A stretch of DNA of 64,000 nt from JAJFHI01 sp050633705 (GCA_050633705.1 JBOEGZ010000020.1:142362-206361); one strand, 5' to 3'; shown: positions 35,576 through 44,919, counted from the stretch's first letter. The notes: generated by a model not told the origin, from the sequence alone. Translations and numbers: made by a program.

Positions 35576-36344
35576 TGGTTCCCCGCAACTGCATTACTGA
35601 TGACACACCATGAGGTGATGGCAACGTATCTGGCTCTTTGTTCAACAAAACACCGGCTGGTCGCGTCACCACAAGGTGGTGCGCCTCTTCGCGGCCAACC
35701 AGTTGTTCTGCAATAGCGTGCCCGATAGGCAAATCAGGTGGACGCCGCTTCACGTCGTGTGCATCGCTGGCGAGAATATGGACCAGCCCTTCACATAACA
35801 TTCGTTCCGCCCAGTATCGCGCATGCCGACCAAACACACCCCGCAAGGCTCCTGAAGTCACCTGCATCCAAACGCCTTGGGCGGCAAGGCGGGCGATAAG
35901 GTCGGCGTCTTTCCCAATCCATCCTAATCGTTCTGGATGCGTGAGGATGGGAACATAGTCGGCCAAAAGCAATTCATGAAAAAAGCCTTCAAGGCGGGCT
36001 GGGGCAATGTCTTGCGGCAATTCAACAAGTACATAACGCGATGCGCCAATTGGCAGAAGGTGGTCATCATGCAGGCGATCGAGAAAATCTTTCCGGATGT
36101 GATTATCCGCACCCGAAACCAACAAAAGATCAATGCCAGCATCGTCAACTCTCGCTTGCAAGGCACATACGGCTCGGTGAATTTTCGGCCCGCTGTTTGG
36201 ATATAGCCCTGGCAGGATATGGGGTGTGCAGGCGACGCAGTCGATACCGTGATCTTCATAAAGGCGTGCCATCTCTAGAGACATGGCAACACTCGTTGCC
36301 CCATCATCAAGGCCTGGCAACAGGTGACTATGAAGATCGAACAT
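35484..36344 (-). CDS. PHP-type protein-tyrosine phosphatase (CpsB/YwqE family)
   Basis: A 286-residue metal-dependent phosphatase of the PHP superfamily. These enzymes dephosphorylate the tyrosine cluster of Wzc-type kinases. Motifs in order are DLHSHLLPGLDDGA at the N-terminus, TPHILPG near 40, SGADNHI near 80, LTHPERLGW near 137 and ASDAHDVK near 192. The family normally ends near residue 250, which here is around GVLLNKEPD. The extra 35 residues run into the export lipoprotein gene in another frame, giving a 92-base overlap. It is the first gene of the leftward operon and diverges from the rightward arm across 365 bases. Confidence 0.92.
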   Translation of the reverse strand: MFDLHSHLLPGLDDGATSVAMSLEMARLYEDHGIDCVACTPHILPGLYPNSGPKIHRAVCALQARVDDAGIDLLLVSGADNHIRKDFLDRLHDDHLLPIGASRYVLVELPQDIAPARLEGFFHELLLADYVPILTHPERLGWIGKDADLIARLAAQGVWMQVTSGALRGVFGRHARYWAERMLCEGLVHILASDAHDVKRRPPDLPIGHAIAEQLVGREEAHHLVVTRPAGVLLNKEPDTLPSPHGVSSVMQLRGTNETAPNHPTSFIHRGIGQRMRHIFSHEYRR

Positions 36345-36709
36345 TACGCATCCAAATCAAACTCGTTACGCGAGCCGGCACGTATCAGAACAAATCAATA
36401 CGACAGCATTAAAATTTCTAAGACTGTGCGCTACCGAATGTTGAACAGCGCCAATCTAAACGCATCACGCAACACTCTCATGCAACAACCCTTGACCATC
36501 GCACGCAAGGCACGTCGCCAAATACGCTGGAACATACCAATTAAAAATAATTCAGCACCAAGCATAAGCGTTGCAAGACGTCAGAGCAACATGCATTATG
36601 AGTACCAATGTCGGCCCGCACCTGAACAATAAAAATACAAATCGTAACGTGCACCAATGTCGTTATAGCGTGAGATCTAATCTGGTTTGGTGTAACGGAG
36701 TTCGTAGAA
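36345..36709. promoter_or_regulatory. divergent promoter region of the exopolysaccharide locus
   Basis: The 365 bases between the phosphatase gene (leftward) and the FecR-like gene (rightward) must hold the promoters of both arms. The ten-base sequence ACCAATGTCG occurs at 36604-36613 and again at 36653-36662, as direct repeats 49 bases apart, about five helical turns. They are a candidate activator or repressor site on the rightward side. GGAG lies just before the ATG at 36710. No open frame with features was seen. Confidence 0.45.
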
Positions 36710-37084
36710 ATGTTGAAAGCCGCAGTCGTCTTTACACTCGTGCTCTTTTGTTGGGCACTCGTGGCAAGTGCTGCCAACATTAGCAGTGTCGAAGGGCGCG
36801 TTTTAATCAACAAGGGCGACGGTTTCCGGCCTGTGAACGGCGTAACGAACGTTGTCGCCGGTGACATCATAACTGTCCGCGGCACAGGCCGTGCGGTCAT
36901 CCAATTTGACAATGGATGTAGCGCTTCAATCCTTTCAAATCAAACAGTTACGGTTCCAGCGAAGGCACCTTGCACGGCCGATGCAAACCCAAACGATCTT
37001 GTTGCTGCCGGCTTGGCCTTGGCTGGCCAAACAGGACTGGTCATCGCAATTTCCCAAGACGACGACGACCCCATTAGCCCCTAG
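36710..37084 (+). CDS. small secreted FecR-like domain protein
   Basis: A 124-residue protein with a clear signal peptide (hydrophobic 4-18, cleavage near ASAAN). The mature part has SSVEGRVLINKGDGF, GDIITVRGTGRAVIQFDNGCS and a closing VPAKAPC, a FecR/LPS-export-like beta fold with two cysteines that could form a disulfide. A hydrophobic helix (LVAAGLALAGQTGLVIAI) and an acidic end DDDDPISP follow. Similar small proteins occur at the head of alphaproteobacterial exopolysaccharide operons, but I know of no assigned function. It is the first gene of the rightward arm, 30 bases before the ligase-type gene. Confidence 0.75.
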   Translation: MLKAAVVFTLVLFCWALVASAANISSVEGRVLINKGDGFRPVNGVTNVVAGDIITVRGTGRAVIQFDNGCSASILSNQTVTVPAKAPCTADANPNDLVAAGLALAGQTGLVIAISQDDDDPISP

Positions 37085-37114
37085 ATAGTTAGTATGTAGA
37101 TAGAAAGTCATCGA

Positions 37115-38626
37115 ATGACACTGGACCGGCGAATTTTCATCATGTCGGCTTTGGTTGTGATGGTATCCATCGTCTTTGGTGGCGCAACGAAACTAGGCTA
37201 TTTGGGGGACGTTGTTGCGCAAATTTTTGCTATCCCGCTGCTACTCTTAAGCCTTTGGTATTGGTTTGATCACAAATCACAACCAGTAGTGCGACCAGCC
37301 TTCTTGATTATTTTTATAGCAACTACCGCTGCGGTTTTTGCAATCCACCTCACCCCTGTTCCCCCTGGTTGGTTGCCACAAACTGGACCTCACGGTCACG
37401 CCCAGAATGGTCTGAAACTGATCGATCATGGCACGACCTGGCGACAATTGTCGCTTTCTCCGCACCAAACGTGGGCGACAGCTGCGTCTCTTCTGGTTCC
37501 AACCGCTGTCTTTGCAGGGGTTTGTCAACTTGATGCAAGAGCTCGGGTCGCTCTCTTAAACCTTATTCTATTCCTTGGCGCGATTTCACTTTTCATTGGC
37601 ATCTTGCAGGTCATGCAAGGTCCTGAAAGTGCGCTTCGTTTTTACCAATATACAAGCCGCACCGACGCTGTAGGACTGTTTGCAAACCGGAACCACTTCG
37701 CCGCTTTGCTTTATTCCGTCGTTATGCTCACCTCTGTTTGGCTTGTCGCAAAGAGCAGCCAAGCCCTAGTTTTGGGACCGAATAACGCCAAGGCCGTGGC
37801 CATTTTCTTAATAGCACTTATTTTTGTTCTGGCATTTTTGGCGGGTTTGGCACTGGCGCGTTCGCGCGCAGGGATCATTCTGGCGACGGCAGCCATTGGC
37901 GCAACCTTTTGTCTTGCCACATTCAACCGACATACATCGTCAACGCCAATGAGCCCCGGTCGCAATGCTGGAAAACGCATCTGGTTCATGGGTTTGTGCA
38001 TTTTACTCATTGTCGCCGCCAATTTCGGTCTCACACGAATTCTATCGCGGTTCGAGGCAACGCCTTTACAAGAACTGCGCCCCGCATTGTCATCAACAAG
38101 CCTTGATACAGCATATCAAGCTTTGCCATTTGGTAGCGGACCCGGCTCATTCGTGCCCGTCTATGCAAGCGTTGAACACGCTTCAGATCTATCGTCTAAT
38201 TATGCCAATCGAGCCCACAATGAATTCGCCGAAGTGCTGTTGGAGACAGGACTTGCTGGGACCATTTTATTCGCAATGTTCGCTTACTGGTTTGCAATGC
38301 GTACCTATGCGGTGTGGCGTCATGTCAACTGCGAGAAGGTGGAGATCGACCAGACCCACACTCTGCTCCAACGCAGTGCAACCATTGTGATCCTGCTTTT
38401 GCTGGTTCATTGCCTCGTCGACTATCCACTGAGAACGACAGCACTCGGTGCGCTGTTTGGATATTGTTGTGCGCTACTGATTTCGCCCAATCGAAACGCA
38501 CACAATAAATTATTTCATCAACTGTCGGCACCTCAACGCGGTCGTCAAAGCTTGGCTGGTGATATTGAATGGCCGGACGCCTGGAAAAAACCAATAACCA
38601 ATCGCGAAAATCCAACACGCTCTTAG
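37115..38626 (+). CDS. O-antigen ligase / Wzy polymerase family membrane protein
   Basis: A 503-residue membrane protein with about ten to twelve hydrophobic segments and a large periplasmic loop. The loop contains GSGPGSFVPVYA near 345 and NRAHNEFAEVLLETG near 368, the Wzy_C signature of O-antigen ligases and polysaccharide polymerases. FANRNHFAALL near 190 is another conserved histidine loop. It either polymerises lipid-linked repeat units or transfers polymer to an acceptor. A second Wzy-like gene is present at 46157, so the roles of polymerase and ligase may be split between them. Confidence 0.88.
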   Translation: MTLDRRIFIMSALVVMVSIVFGGATKLGYLGDVVAQIFAIPLLLLSLWYWFDHKSQPVVRPAFLIIFIATTAAVFAIHLTPVPPGWLPQTGPHGHAQNGLKLIDHGTTWRQLSLSPHQTWATAASLLVPTAVFAGVCQLDARARVALLNLILFLGAISLFIGILQVMQGPESALRFYQYTSRTDAVGLFANRNHFAALLYSVVMLTSVWLVAKSSQALVLGPNNAKAVAIFLIALIFVLAFLAGLALARSRAGIILATAAIGATFCLATFNRHTSSTPMSPGRNAGKRIWFMGLCILLIVAANFGLTRILSRFEATPLQELRPALSSTSLDTAYQALPFGSGPGSFVPVYASVEHASDLSSNYANRAHNEFAEVLLETGLAGTILFAMFAYWFAMRTYAVWRHVNCEKVEIDQTHTLLQRSATIVILLLLVHCLVDYPLRTTALGALFGYCCALLISPNRNAHNKLFHQLSAPQRGRQSLAGDIEWPDAWKKPITNRENPTRS

Positions 38627-38843
38627 GACCGAAACAACCTTTGAGCCAAGGCGAAAAAACTGTCTTTGCGATCACATCGCCTGCCGGACTATAGCACACA
38701 AGTCTTTCGTCGAATTGTGGGAGCCTTCTACATTGCGCTAATTCGTACATAATACTAACGTCCGTAATGAGAGTTTCGATGTATCGTTTTTTTTATTTTA
38801 GAGAGCGTTCTACTTCAGAAGCTTAGTCGGGGTACTCTGCGTA

Positions 38844-40445
38844 ATGCGTCGTGTTATTTGTTTGTTTCTCGATGTACTCATTTTGCTTTCGGCAACGTTG
38901 CTCGCGTTGTATTTGCGAGAAAATTTCGAGCCTGCCACGGACCGTTTCATCGCTCTCGTCCCCTATCTCACAGCGACCACAATCGCGGGCTTTGCGGTTC
39001 ACTTGCTATTTGCATTGCCACAACCGATTTGGCGTTACAGCGTGTTTTCTGACTACGTGCGCATTGCGATTACGACAGCGATAATCGTCGTCGCAGCTGC
39101 TGGTTTAACGTGGGGCTTCAATAGACTGGACGGAGTGGCGCGATCACTTCCATTCCTGCACTACCTAGTCGCAGTCGCCATGTTGGTCGCCACGCGAAGC
39201 CTTTGGAAAGAGCACAATATTTCAAGTGAATTGCGCAAATCTATTGGTTCGTCGCAAGATGCTATCGAAAAGACTGCGATAAAAACAATTCTCATCGTCG
39301 GCGTAAGTCGCCTTACCGAAACCTATACTCAGTCGATTATCGAACTCGCGCCTGGACGCATTAAAGTTGCTGGACTGCTTAGCGAGCGCACGCAAAACAT
39401 CGGTCGGCTGGCCGCCGGCTATAGAATTTTGGGAAAGCCTGAAGAGATTGATCGCATCGTCAGCAACCTTGAAGTCCACGGTGTTATAATCGATAAGGTT
39501 GTTGTTGCGACGGCATTCGACCAATTATCCACCTCGGCACAAACGGCGTTACAAAATTTCGCATGCCAAGCCTCGACAGAAATTCAATATCTAGCTAATC
39601 AATTTGGCTTTGATGATGCCCGCCGAACGAGAGACTCCTCTCGATCAGGTGTCGTGATTGAAACCGAGGGCTGTCACAAGGTCTTGGCGCCTCAGGTCCT
39701 CGAAAACATCTCGGCGACAAGTTTTTATTGGCAAACGCGACGCTGTATCGACGTCATCGGCGCAACTTTTTTGATCGTCGCTCTAAGTCCTTTGATGCTA
39801 CTTGTCGGTTTATGCGTCGCAACCAAAATAGGTTTGCCAATCGCATTTTGGCAGCAGCGTCCTGGGCTTGCTGGTCGATCTTTTAAGCTGTTCAAATTTC
39901 GCACGATGAAAACAGAATATAGCGGCAACGGTCATAAACTAAGTGACGCGGATCGAACTGCGCCAATTGGCATTTTTCTGCGCCGAACACATCTTGATGA
40001 ACTGCCTCAACTGTTCAACATTCTCAAAGGCGACATGTCCTTTATTGGTCCGCGGCCATTATTGCCAAAAGACCAATCGGATGCTTACCGCGCACGGTTG
40101 ATGATACGCCCTGGCCTAACAGGATGGGCCCAGGTCAACGGTGGTCGAACCGTTTCAGCGGACGACAAAGCCGCACTGGACATCTGGTACGCGCAAAACG
40201 CAAATCTGCGTTTGGACATAAGGATCATCGCTCGCACCATGGCGATGTTGATAATTGGCGAACGCGAGTGCCGCAACCCTATTCAAACGGCATGGCGTGA
40301 TTTGTTAAGTTCCGAAATTCATAAAACTGACCTTACAAACCGAAAGACCGACAAACAGCCACTGGGTGACAACCCATACAGAATTTCTCAAATGCCGGCA
40401 TACATGACTTTACGCCTGCAATTCACCAATCGGGAAAGTTCTTGA
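38844..40445 (+). CDS. polyprenyl-phosphate sugar-1-phosphate transferase (WcaJ/ExoY type, priming enzyme)
   Basis: A 533-residue priming glycosyltransferase that starts the repeat unit on undecaprenyl phosphate. Four or five N-terminal membrane segments are followed by a Rossmann-like cytoplasmic region (IKTILIVGVSR near 147). After a re-entrant segment near 305 comes the catalytic domain: FKLFKFRTMK near 350, RRTHLDELPQL near 380, GDMSFIGPRPL near 398 and RPGLTGWAQVNG near 420. The DE and PRP motifs for phosphosugar transfer are intact. The tail of about 50 residues past the catalytic domain is not conserved. The long ORF starts with ATG, and a 217-base gap precedes it. Confidence 0.93.
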   Translation: MRRVICLFLDVLILLSATLLALYLRENFEPATDRFIALVPYLTATTIAGFAVHLLFALPQPIWRYSVFSDYVRIAITTAIIVVAAAGLTWGFNRLDGVARSLPFLHYLVAVAMLVATRSLWKEHNISSELRKSIGSSQDAIEKTAIKTILIVGVSRLTETYTQSIIELAPGRIKVAGLLSERTQNIGRLAAGYRILGKPEEIDRIVSNLEVHGVIIDKVVVATAFDQLSTSAQTALQNFACQASTEIQYLANQFGFDDARRTRDSSRSGVVIETEGCHKVLAPQVLENISATSFYWQTRRCIDVIGATFLIVALSPLMLLVGLCVATKIGLPIAFWQQRPGLAGRSFKLFKFRTMKTEYSGNGHKLSDADRTAPIGIFLRRTHLDELPQLFNILKGDMSFIGPRPLLPKDQSDAYRARLMIRPGLTGWAQVNGGRTVSADDKAALDIWYAQNANLRLDIRIIARTMAMLIIGERECRNPIQTAWRDLLSSEIHKTDLTNRKTDKQPLGDNPYRISQMPAYMTLRLQFTNRESS

Positions 40446-40711
40446 GCTTCTGAGGCGACCAATCACCCGGCAGTAAAGCGATGCCGGTGAGACAGTGAAA
40501 CACTTTACTCTTGGTGAATTTTCACCCGGAGTGCGGTAGCCGTTGCAAGCTCATCAGAAACATTAATTTAACCTCGATGAACCGGTCATTATGATCGGTT
40601 GCAACGCTTCGGGTTTTTGCAACGGGTCAAACCAGCCCGCAATGTTACACGGGCGATACTCGTGCTCTTGCCGGTCGCCACATTAAGGGAAACGAAAAAC
40701 TACAAACCTAC
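40446..40711 (+). promoter_or_regulatory. structured leader before the flippase operon, with ops/JUMPstart-like element
   Basis: This 266-base gap precedes the flippase gene and the long glycosyltransferase run. GCGGTAGC at 40533-40540, within AGTGCGGTAGCCGTT, resembles the ops/JUMPstart element that recruits RfaH to transcription complexes in enterobacterial polysaccharide operons. A hairpin (CACCCGGCA / TGCCGGTG, 40464-40489) lies before it, and a near-perfect stem ACCGGTCAT / ATGATCGGT (40581-40599) lies after it. A NusG-family paralogue is encoded at 54828-55361. No standard promoter was identified with confidence, so the element may act in transcripts coming from upstream. Confidence 0.45.
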
Positions 40712-42079
40712 ATGCGGACTTTTGCGCAACTGACATTGTTTTTTGCCGACAAACGGGTCGAGCGGTTGAAACTTGCCATGCTCGCGTCAATTGCAACAAA
40801 GTTTACGCGTTTGTTCACGCAGACATTCGTTGTTGCAATTGCCATTCGCCACCTTGGCGCAGAACCCTACGGAATGTGGCTGACCGTTCTGGCAGCGCTC
40901 GGCTGGCTTTCTTGGGGGCAGGCCGGCCTGGCGCCTGGATTGGTCAACGCAATTGCAATGGCTGAAGGTCAAGATCAGCAGCACGATCAAGGAATATATT
41001 TTACAACCGCACTTGTCCTGACAACAACAATCACCGTTTTTCTATTGATTGCCGGTTTTGCAGTCGTTGATTTGAGCTACACCTGGAGCACGGGGTTTGG
41101 CGAGACAAACCGCTCCGGATGGAACGATGCCGACACACAACAATGGCTTGTCTTTGCCAAAGTCGGTCTCGTAATTCTACTTCTGCGAATACCAATTGGA
41201 CTGATCGAATCTGCCTACGTTGGACTGCAAAAGATCCATATATTGCGGTCATGGGAAATTGCCGGGCAAATCTTTAGCCTGTCTGCTGCATTAGCGCTGG
41301 CCTATTCAAATTCTACGCCTGCCATGTTTCTTCTTGCTGTCGGCTTAATCGGCGAACTCGGGTTTATCGCAGCCGCTATTCATCTGGTCACCAAATTGCA
41401 CCCACAATTACGACCGACGCTTAAAAAATTCGACATTAAAGCAAGCCGTCAGATGTTCAGCCTCAGCGGCGGCTATTTCATGATCCAAATCGCGGGCTAT
41501 CTTGTGGCCCATGCGGGCACCCTCGTTCTCGCTGCATATCATTCGCCCGCTGCAGTTCCAGTATTCGTACTTACCTGGCAACTTTACCAAATGGCATCGG
41601 GTATTTGGATGATGTTGGTTACAGGAATGTGGGGGACATTTGGCGAAGCTCACGGCCGAAAGGAATGGTCTTGGATTCAAAATGGCCAACAAGTATTGAT
41701 AACCACTGGCATGGCATTGTCTGTTTGCTTCAGCGTGGTGTTGGTTATTTGGGGTGAGCATTTACTTCGTCTATGGAGCGGCGACCAGGTTGAAGGCGAT
41801 CAAACCTTTTTTATCGTCATGGCTCTCAATTGCAGTTTGTTTACATGGGCTATTTTACATGCCCAGATTTTAAGCGCCCTCGGGCAAGTGTGGAAGCAAT
41901 TCATACCAGCTATGGCAAATGGCATTCTGATGGTCGCACTGAGTTTTTTATTGGTCCCCAAATACGGCGCAACGGGTCTGGCAACAGCCCTTTTTATCGC
42001 CAGTGCGGCAACAACAGCTTGGGCTTACCCAATGATGCTGTCGGAACTTAAACAGAAAAACTTCGATGTCGCGGCTTAA
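40712..42079 (+). CDS. oligosaccharide flippase (Wzx / MATE-like)
   Basis: A 455-residue membrane protein with about 12 hydrophobic segments, of the polysaccharide biosynthesis/flippase superfamily. It would flip the completed lipid-linked repeat unit to the periplasmic face. AIRHLGAEPYGMWLTVLAALGW near residue 45 is the characteristic first-helix-pair sequence (LGxxxYGxW). FILVPKYGATGLATAL-type residues near 420 mark the family C-terminus. It follows the ops-like leader, and the methyltransferase gene begins 14 bases before its stop. Confidence 0.88.
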   Translation: MRTFAQLTLFFADKRVERLKLAMLASIATKFTRLFTQTFVVAIAIRHLGAEPYGMWLTVLAALGWLSWGQAGLAPGLVNAIAMAEGQDQQHDQGIYFTTALVLTTTITVFLLIAGFAVVDLSYTWSTGFGETNRSGWNDADTQQWLVFAKVGLVILLLRIPIGLIESAYVGLQKIHILRSWEIAGQIFSLSAALALAYSNSTPAMFLLAVGLIGELGFIAAAIHLVTKLHPQLRPTLKKFDIKASRQMFSLSGGYFMIQIAGYLVAHAGTLVLAAYHSPAAVPVFVLTWQLYQMASGIWMMLVTGMWGTFGEAHGRKEWSWIQNGQQVLITTGMALSVCFSVVLVIWGEHLLRLWSGDQVEGDQTFFIVMALNCSLFTWAILHAQILSALGQVWKQFIPAMANGILMVALSFLLVPKYGATGLATALFIASAATTAWAYPMMLSELKQKNFDVAA

Positions 42080-42911
42080 GGCCATCAATTATCGACTATT
42101 CCGCCTCGCGCCATTGCATCCCGTAGGTCGGAAAATTTATGCCCTTAAACGCCGAACGCAAACACCTTCTCAGTCGACATCCACCAAGTTCTTTCGCAAT
42201 TTAAACCAACTGCAAGTGTTCGAAGGACCGCTGCGCGACCTAACTTCAAGATCGCCCTTGCGGATACTTGTCACAGGTTGCAGCCTTGGTTGTGAGGCCT
42301 TCACAATTGCAGGATATTTATTACAAAACTTCAAAGGTATCGAATTTGAAATCGATGCGATCGACATCGACAAAGATGCGATAGCTCACGCTCAAACTGC
42401 CATGTACACACAAGAACACGGGATTGAGCAATGCAAAGACCAACGCCAAGCTGACACAATCGCAGGCCTGCAAAAGCGAATGTTTGAGAACGTTGACCAG
42501 ACCACATATCACATCAAGCCCGAGCTCAGGCGCCATGTGCACTTCACGGTCAATAATGTTCTGTCGCAAGACTTAAAAAACCATCGCCAATACGATTGTG
42601 TTTTCGGCCAAAACTATATGATCCATATGAACACCGCCAACGCCCAAAAAGCATTCCGTACCCTCATAGATGCAACCCGTCCTGGCGGGGTTTTGTTTGC
42701 CGGAGGAATTGATCTCGACCTTAGAACAAAACTCTCCGCACAATACGCCATAAAACCGGTGTCATGGAATATTGAAGCCATACATGACGCTGACTGGATG
42801 CGACGGGCAGCCTGGCCCTGGACCTATTGGTCGTTGGAACCAATAAATCCTAAAGCCGAAAATTTTGCACCACGTTATGCCACCATCTTTCGCAAACATT
42901 GCAGTACGTGA
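42066..42911 (+). CDS. CheR-like SAM-dependent methyltransferase
   Basis: A 281-residue class I methyltransferase. ILVTGCSLGCEAFTIAGYLL near residue 65 is the SAM-binding motif I and resembles the GCSxGEEPYSxA motif of CheR rather than usual sugar methyltransferases. IDAIDIDKDAIAHAQ near 98 is motif II. YDCVFGQNYMIHMN near 178 and TRPGGVLFAGG near 208 follow. Soluble and cytoplasmic. Its start overlaps the flippase gene by 14 bases, so it belongs to the exopolysaccharide operon. It presumably methylates a sugar or capping residue, but the acceptor is unknown. Confidence 0.8.
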   Translation: MSRLKAINYRLFRLAPLHPVGRKIYALKRRTQTPSQSTSTKFFRNLNQLQVFEGPLRDLTSRSPLRILVTGCSLGCEAFTIAGYLLQNFKGIEFEIDAIDIDKDAIAHAQTAMYTQEHGIEQCKDQRQADTIAGLQKRMFENVDQTTYHIKPELRRHVHFTVNNVLSQDLKNHRQYDCVFGQNYMIHMNTANAQKAFRTLIDATRPGGVLFAGGIDLDLRTKLSAQYAIKPVSWNIEAIHDADWMRRAAWPWTYWSLEPINPKAENFAPRYATIFRKHCST

Positions 42912-42932
42912 TCAGTATTTTCTCAATGCTCC

Positions 42933-44084
42933 TTGTCTCAAAGACACTTCGTATGTTTGAACTCAACATCACCCGACAACCTTGAACCGCTATCAAGCAT
43001 GATCACCCTTCGAGAAAGACGCGGCTGGGCTGTTGACTTCGCAAATAGCATTGCGCGAAGGCGGTCACTGACAAAACACTGTTACCCTAACGCTTGCAAT
43101 ATTGGCTACATCGGCTGGACTGTCGGCGAAAACCTCGGTGATGGGGCAATGTTTGAAGCGGCGCAACGACTGTGTTCACCGACAGAACTTTTTCAAGGTG
43201 TACGCCGTGAAGCAGTTCTTGCGAAATTCGGACTTTCCGGACCGCGTGTCTTCCAGCACCTTTATCTCGGAGGCGGTACGCTCATCAATGACGGCCATCT
43301 CGGATTGGTTGAAAAGGCGATCGATCTTGGGCTGGAGATCAGCACGCTTGGAACTGGCGTTGGCAGCTCTGGATTTGCAACAAGTGACGAATGCGTAAAT
43401 TCGAAATGGCACCACCTGCTAACGCAATTTAAAAAAGTTGGTGTGCGCGGCCCTGTCTCAGCGCAAAAATTGACAAACATCGGCGTCAGAAACGTTCAAA
43501 TTATCGGCGATCTGGCCATGGCCTTAACACCTGACAAGCCGCTTGGACATCTGCGCCATGAACGTTTCATTCTCAATGCCGCTGCACCAACTCAGCCGGA
43601 CAGGCATTATCCCAACGACCTCGTAATAACCGCGTTGGCACAAGCGACCAAACTTTTAACAGAACTCGGATGGCGCCCAGTACCAATTGCGATGTGCCAA
43701 GACGACATTGAACCGATACGACAGGTTCTGCGAGACGCCCAAGTCGAAGCCACAATTGAGCAACCAAGGACATCTCAAGCGTTTTTCAATTTGGCACGTG
43801 GTGCTGGCATTGCCATTGGTGTGCGGTTGCATTGCGCCGTTCTCTCCAGTTGCGCCGGCGTTGTGCCACTCACAGTCGCATACCGCGAAAAGGGTCTCGA
43901 TTTTGCCAGATCAATGAACATTTGCGAATGGACGCTCCAACCCCAGAAAATGTCTGCAACGGATTTGGCAGAACGCGCAGAGGCGCTCGCGACCCCTGCT
44001 GGTGCCAACATTGGGTTGAACGTTCATCAGAATGCTTTGCAATGGCGCGCAAAACTGAGGGGATACGTCGCTGATGCGCCGTGA
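42933..44084 (+). CDS. polysaccharide pyruvyl transferase family protein
   Basis: A 383-residue member of the family that adds ketal-linked pyruvate to sugars of surface polymers. IGWTVGENLGDGAMFEAA near residue 55 is the N-terminal family motif. LYLGGGTLINDG near 110, GVRGPVSAQKL near 170, and GVRLHCAVLSSCAGVVPLTVAYREKG near 285-310 (the GxRLH motif) complete it. The start is a TTG at 42933, or an ATG at 42999 that gives a shorter N-terminus; I cannot decide. It is embedded in the operon and overlaps the next gene by 11 bases. Pyruvylation would give the polymer a negative charge. Confidence 0.87.
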   Translation: MSQRHFVCLNSTSPDNLEPLSSMITLRERRGWAVDFANSIARRRSLTKHCYPNACNIGYIGWTVGENLGDGAMFEAAQRLCSPTELFQGVRREAVLAKFGLSGPRVFQHLYLGGGTLINDGHLGLVEKAIDLGLEISTLGTGVGSSGFATSDECVNSKWHHLLTQFKKVGVRGPVSAQKLTNIGVRNVQIIGDLAMALTPDKPLGHLRHERFILNAAAPTQPDRHYPNDLVITALAQATKLLTELGWRPVPIAMCQDDIEPIRQVLRDAQVEATIEQPRTSQAFFNLARGAGIAIGVRLHCAVLSSCAGVVPLTVAYREKGLDFARSMNICEWTLQPQKMSATDLAERAEALATPAGANIGLNVHQNALQWRAKLRGYVADAP

Positions 44085-44919
44085 CCTCGCCATCATCATG
44101 CCAACACGCAATCGCCCTGATATTGCTTGCAACAATTTGAGGAAAGTCCACGCCATGTTTCCCGATGTGGCAATCTATATCTGTGACGATGCTTCGGAGA
44201 ATGGGGCACTGCTGGTAGACCGCATCAAGGATATTCCCAACTGCATTTTAATCCGAAACGAAAAAGCCATCGGTCCTGCCGGCGCCCGCCGCCGCCTCAT
44301 CGAAGAAGCCAATGCCTGCTGGTGCCTCGCATTGGATGATGATTGCTATCCTCGCGACGACTTTGACCCATCCCGTTGGATAAACTCTGAGCCTGGCAAA
44401 AACGATCCCATCATCGTCAGTTTTCGATGCATACGATCCTACGACAACGAAATTGCACCGGGCGGTGATTTGCAGCCGGGGCCGACACGCAGCTTGATGG
44501 GTGGCGCGTCAATACTTCATCGCAAAAGCATTATCGATCTGGGCAATTACAAACAAGCCTACGTATTCGGAGCAGAAGATACCGATTTGGCTCGCAGAGT
44601 GTGGGCTGCAGGACGCCAGCTTTGGATCGATCCTGACAATGTTATCGTCCACGATCATGTGGCCGCCGGCCGCGACCTTCCACGTGAAGCGTATTACTAT
44701 GTTCGCAACCGCGTTCTCTTGAACGCCCTGACTTTACCGTTGTGGTTTGGAGTTCCATTAGGACTGGCGCAAGCGACAAAATGTTTACTCACCCATCCTC
44801 ATCGCGCGCACGCCACCGCAGGATTGATATCCGGCGTTTGGTCTATCTTTGCAAACTTGGACGCTCGCCAGCCATTAAGCCTGGCCGAATATCGGGCATT
44901 GCAAAATTTGCCATCATGA
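44074..44919 (+). CDS. family 2 glycosyltransferase
   Basis: A 281-residue GT-A fold glycosyltransferase. AIIMPTRNRPDIACNNL at the N-terminus and YICDDASENG near 35 bind the nucleotide sugar. LALDDDCYP near 88 is the metal-binding DxD region, and GGASILHRKSI with FGAEDTDLARRVWAAG near 145-175 is the acceptor/ED region. A hydrophobic C-terminal stretch near 220 suggests membrane association. It adds one sugar of the repeat unit in the cytoplasm. It overlaps the pyruvyl transferase by 11 bases and the next gene by four. Confidence 0.9.
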   Translation: MRRDLAIIMPTRNRPDIACNNLRKVHAMFPDVAIYICDDASENGALLVDRIKDIPNCILIRNEKAIGPAGARRRLIEEANACWCLALDDDCYPRDDFDPSRWINSEPGKNDPIIVSFRCIRSYDNEIAPGGDLQPGPTRSLMGGASILHRKSIIDLGNYKQAYVFGAEDTDLARRVWAAGRQLWIDPDNVIVHDHVAAGRDLPREAYYYVRNRVLLNALTLPLWFGVPLGLAQATKCLLTHPHRAHATAGLISGVWSIFANLDARQPLSLAEYRALQNLPS

